NCBI GenBank assembly: GCA_001785445.1
Contig: MFTV01000014.1
Location: forward strand, 1-33,168
Length of the DNA: 33,168 nucleotides
Direction: 5' to 3'
DNA from: Candidatus Nomurabacteria bacterium RIFCSPHIGHO2_02_40_30
GTDB lineage: Bacteria > Patescibacteriota > Minisyncoccia > Phycocordibacterales > UBA9973
Shown here: positions 31,249 through 33,168 of the stretch, piece after piece
How the letters are laid out: every line of letters starts with the position of its first letter
Position numbering within the stretch: position 1 is the first letter of the stretch
Made by a program: the position numbers and the translations under genes
The notes under the pieces: generated by a model
Database searches by the model: none
Told to the model about the DNA's origin: nothing
Seen by the model: only the letters and a program-made list of their open reading frames with translations

Positions 31249-31878
31249 TTATGGCGCCCATATTGCAGAATAATCAAACTCTGTCCCCCAATCCCTGCAG
31301 ACACCAGAAATACCGCCATCAGGACAGCCCCCGGGTGGAAAAGTTCCACAAGTCGCCCGAGAGGTAGTCGGCGTTATGCCACCTTCTAGTTGTCGAACCG
31401 CAATTACCGCAAAACTTCCACTAAATGAACAGCCGTAAGCAGAGGCGTCGGGATAGTTGTAATAAGCATAAAAATAAGAACCAGCCTTAGCTCCAAAAAA
31501 AGAAAACCCGCTTTCTAGCTGATTAATCGGGTCCTTGGGATTGGCACCCATAAAATCAGGGACCAGAGCCTGCAGAAACCCTGGATTATAACTAACGTTC
31601 CACCCACCCACGCCTGCTGATTCAGCATTAATCGGCGGATAAGAGCCGTTTGCGCTGTAGTATAAGGACAAGGCATTAGTAATTTCGTGCATATCAGAAA
31701 CTCTCCTAGCGTCTCGTCCTTTTGCTCGCGAAGTATTCAAAGAAGCTAGAACAATACTGGCTAAAACTCCGATAATAGCCACTACTACAAGCAACTCCAT
31801 TAGAGTAAACCCGCCCCCCTTCGGGATCACACTAAATTTTAGTCTGTGGGTAAACCCTTTAGTGCAAGTAAATCTCAT
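31249..31878 (-). CDS. Type IV pilin-like protein (prepilin)
   Basis: The protein has 209 residues. Class III signal: basic leader ending GGG, then FTLMELLVVVAIIGVLASIVLASL. Cleavage falls after Gly23, with the +5 Glu28 present. The leader is 23 residues, longer than the common 6-10. The C-terminal domain is Gly/Ser/Tyr-rich with four Cys (CSFSGSF, CGTFPPGGCPDGGISGVC), so disulfides are likely, consistent with the DsbB pathway in this window. The start is set at ATG 31878, not 31884, because TATAAT ends directly before 31884 and 6 nt before 31878. Confidence 0.9.
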   Translation of the reverse strand: MRFTCTKGFTHRLKFSVIPKGGGFTLMELLVVVAIIGVLASIVLASLNTSRAKGRDARRVSDMHEITNALSLYYSANGSYPPINAESAGVGGWNVSYNPGFLQALVPDFMGANPKDPINQLESGFSFFGAKAGSYFYAYYNYPDASAYGCSFSGSFAVIAVRQLEGGITPTTSRATCGTFPPGGCPDGGISGVCRDWGTEFDYSAIWAP

Positions 31879-31884
31879 TTTCAT

Positions 31885-31890
31885 ATTATA
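31885..31890 (-). promoter_or_regulatory. -10 box TATAAT of the pilin gene, leaderless
   Basis: Perfect TATAAT (31890-31885). The first ATG touches it; the second ATG (31878) is 6 nt downstream and is the likely start. The box overlaps the prfB stop region. Confidence 0.6.
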
Positions 31891-32772
31891 CTATAAATTT
31901 TTCTCTGCCTCCACGAAAATATCAATCTCTCCATTTAGGACAGCTTCAGCATTTGAAGTTTCCACACCTGTCCTATGGTCTTTAACCATTTTATAAGGAT
32001 GGAGTACATACGAGCGAATTTGACTCCCCCATTCTATCTCGGTGTTTTTCAACTTCATGCTCTCTTCTATACTTTTTTTGTTTTCTTCCGCTTTTTTGAA
32101 AATTTTGGCGCGCAAAATAGCAAGTGCAAACTGTCGATTTTGTTCTTGGCTACGCTCACCAGAAGCATGGACAGAAATACCGGTCGGCATATGCACAATT
32201 CGCACTGCTGTTTCTCTTTTGTTGACATTCTGCCCTCCGGGCCCGCTGGAACGGGAAAATTCTATTTTCAAGTCCTCTGGCAAGAGAACAATATCTTTCT
32301 CTTCCAGCAAGGAAAATTTCGGCAAAACTTCAACCAAAGAAAAAGAAGTGTGCCGTAACTTTTTTGCATTAAAAGGAGAAATACGCACCAAGCGATGCAC
32401 TCCGGACTCACTTTTAAGCAGGCCATAGACTCCTTTGCCCACAAGCTCAAAAGAAACATTTTTATATCCACCATGTTCATTTTTATGCTCATGGATGAAA
32501 CTAATTTTCCAGCCTTTTTTATTTGCATATTTCATATACATGGACAAAAGCATGGCTCCGAAATCTTCCGCATCGTCCCCGCCAGCGCCGGAAATTATTG
32601 TTATGATTGCACTACCTTTGTCGTATTTGTTGGCGCCTGCCTTCTTGTTTTTGAGCTCCGCGAGCTCTTTCAAAATACTTTGTGCTTTATTTTTATCACC
32701 CCAAAAATCAGAAGCCTGTATCTCCTTTTCCAATTTATCTATTTGTTTTTGAATATCATTTTCTTTCTCCAT
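31891..32772 (-). CDS. prfB: Peptide chain release factor 2, short form without frameshift leader
   Basis: The protein has 293 residues. Recognises UGA and UAA stops. The RF2 anticodon-like SPF is at 132-134 (VRISPFNAKK) and the catalytic GGQ at 179-181 (SGPGGQNVNK), followed by HASGERSQEQNRQFALAIL and WGSQIRSYVLHPYKMVKDHRTGVET. Usual length is about 365. Here the segment before the frameshift site of other bacteria is missing and domain 1 is cut by about 60 residues (DKLEKEIQASDFWGDKNKAQSILKEL is what remains). The ATG is 2 nt from the last base of tRNA-Thr, and no upstream start exists in frame before a stop in the tRNA. Confidence 0.95.
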   Translation of the reverse strand: MEKENDIQKQIDKLEKEIQASDFWGDKNKAQSILKELAELKNKKAGANKYDKGSAIITIISGAGGDDAEDFGAMLLSMYMKYANKKGWKISFIHEHKNEHGGYKNVSFELVGKGVYGLLKSESGVHRLVRISPFNAKKLRHTSFSLVEVLPKFSLLEEKDIVLLPEDLKIEFSRSSGPGGQNVNKRETAVRIVHMPTGISVHASGERSQEQNRQFALAILRAKIFKKAEENKKSIEESMKLKNTEIEWGSQIRSYVLHPYKMVKDHRTGVETSNAEAVLNGEIDIFVEAEKNL

Positions 32773-32773
32773 G

Positions 32774-32844
32774 AGCCGAAAGTGGGAATCGAACCCACGT
32801 TCCTACTTTACGAAAGTAGTGTTCTGCCACTGAACTATATCGGC
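32774..32844 (-). tRNA. tRNA-Thr (anticodon CGT)
   Basis: The minus strand folds as acceptor GCCGATA/TTTCGGC (one T-T mismatch at pair 6), D stem GTTC/GAAC, anticodon stem CTACT/AGTAG with loop TTCGTAA (anticodon CGT), T stem GTGGG/CCCAC with loop TTCGATT. CCA is not encoded. Only one base separates its 3' end from the prfB ATG. A TATAAC -10 candidate lies at 32862-32857. Confidence 0.93.
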
Positions 32845-32908
32845 AAGCTTTGAGTGGTTATATGATTCCGCTCGAACTTACTTTATCAAAAATTCATAAG
32901 GAACTCCA

Positions 32909-32979
32909 GCGTGCCTCGCGCGTGCTACGCACGCCTGTGTATACACACAGTTTCTCCAAAGGAGAAAAGCGAGGCACGC
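32909..32979. repeat. Four-way cloverleaf inverted-repeat element
   Basis: An 11-bp perfect closing stem (32909-32919 with 32969-32979, GCGTGCCTCGC/GCGAGGCACGC) encloses three perfect hairpins. Hairpin 1: GCGTGC/GCACGC, loop TAC (32920-32934). Hairpin 2: CTGTGT/ACACAG, loop ATAC (32935-32950). Hairpin 3: TTTCTCC/GGAGAAA, loop AAA (32951-32967). The stems follow each other with no unpaired base except one A at 32968. It can fold as RNA or as extruded DNA on either strand. Confidence 0.85.
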
Positions 32980-32985
32980 AATGCA

Positions 32986-33021
32986 CCGAACGGCTCAAAT
33001 GGCAGGAAATGAGCCGTTCGG
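32986..33021. repeat. 12-bp inverted repeat
   Basis: Arms CCGAACGGCTCA (32986-32997) and TGAGCCGTTCGG (33010-33021), perfect, 12-nt loop. It starts 7 nt after the cloverleaf. Confidence 0.85.
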
Positions 33022-33030
33022 AAAAATGGA

Positions 33031-33080
33031 CGAGGTTTTGCAAAAACTATTTTCTGGGGAAAGGATTTTGCAAAACTTCG
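33031..33080. repeat. 15-bp inverted repeat
   Basis: Arms 33031-33045 and 33066-33080; the inner 11 bp (GTTTTGCAAAA/TTTTGCAAAAC) are perfect and the outer four include one G-T pair. Each arm itself contains the palindrome TTTTGCAAAA. The 20-nt loop can form TTTC/GAAA. Confidence 0.75.
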
Positions 33081-33113
33081 GCTAATGTTTTTGAAATTCG
33101 GCGGGGGCTGAAT

Positions 33114-33152
33114 CCCGCGCGGAGGAGGGGTCTGGGGAGGAATCCGCGCGGG
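33114..33152. repeat. 10-bp GC-rich inverted repeat, terminator-like on plus strand
   Basis: Arms CCCGCGCGGA (33114-33123) and TCCGCGCGGG (33143-33152), perfect, 19-nt purine-rich loop. CATTTTT follows on the plus strand, so a plus-strand RNA could end here. Confidence 0.75.
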
Positions 33153-33168
33153 CATTTTTGGAGAGGGA

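Larger units (their letters stand above)
32845..33168. other. Gene-free region dense in inverted repeats
   Basis: No credible gene. 32845-32905 holds the likely tRNA-Thr promoter (TATAAC at 32862-32857, minus). From 32909 to 33152 the sequence is a chain of perfect or near-perfect inverted repeats, described separately, with GC content and texture unlike the A/T-rich genes around it. The window ends 16 nt after the last one, so the region may continue. Confidence 0.8.

Noticed and set aside
32925-33155. 76-residue minus-strand frame across the hairpin region
   Set aside because: It is Pro/Arg/Phe-rich without family similarity, and its sequence is dictated by the inverted repeats. Its stop lies in a hairpin loop. 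No -10 box or ribosome site precedes it.
1-33168. CRISPR array, insertion sequence or prophage
   Set aside because: No regularly spaced direct repeats, transposase, integrase or phage structural genes are seen. The inverted-repeat block at the right edge has no associated transposase in view.

Overview
The window looks like chromosome of a small-genome bacterium, most likely from the Candidate Phyla Radiation (Patescibacteria, Parcubacteria-like). This rests on three things. The informational genes are compact: MetK is 311 residues and RF2 is 293. There are many short membrane or secreted proteins of families common in these genomes (DUF5679, DUF4382, DUF817, PQ-loop, type IV pilin, split Trx/DsbB). 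There is almost no biosynthesis beyond SAM, GMP and CTP. A full RF2 gene argues that UGA is a normal stop. The phylum is an inference; a search with the 16S fragment would settle it.

Layout. Positions 1-608 hold the 5' part of a 16S rRNA gene (minus) with leader, boxA and promoter, backed by an intrinsic terminator. Positions 624-4862 are a minus-strand block: a hypothetical, a DUF5679 zinc ribbon, metK under a SAM-I riboswitch, DUF1905, an M23-like exported protein, a DUF1905 remnant, GIY-YIG/DUF4357 and DUF167. Positions 4936-6616 (plus) carry a Doc toxin-antitoxin pair, a PQ-loop protein and a DUF4382 protein. A matrixin-like protease (minus) is followed by the plus-strand operon secG, solute-binding protein, RNase J and MFS (7716-12878). 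Positions 12895-19133 (minus) hold a polyprenyl synthase, Phd/RelE, HtrA, a nucleotidylyltransferase, DoxX, small membrane proteins, a transglutaminase-like protein and msrBA. Then come guaA, and an operon for exported-protein redox and folding (cupredoxin, DgkA, thioredoxin, DsbB, cyclophilin, 21-residue basic peptide; 23274-20766). A TIM-barrel-like exported protein, DUF817, tRNA-Gln and a P-type ATPase follow. The right end has ftsE-ftsX-pyrG, a pilin, prfB and tRNA-Thr.

Two things stand out. First, most transcript-initial genes have a -10 box, often an extended TGnTATAAT, that ends only 6-8 nt before the start codon, so their mRNAs should be leaderless. This pattern also decides start codons, for example that of the pilin. 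Second, the right edge (32909-33152) is packed with perfect inverted repeats, including a nested four-way cloverleaf of four stems with one unpaired base at the junction. No gene explains it, and it is the best candidate for an undescribed element here.
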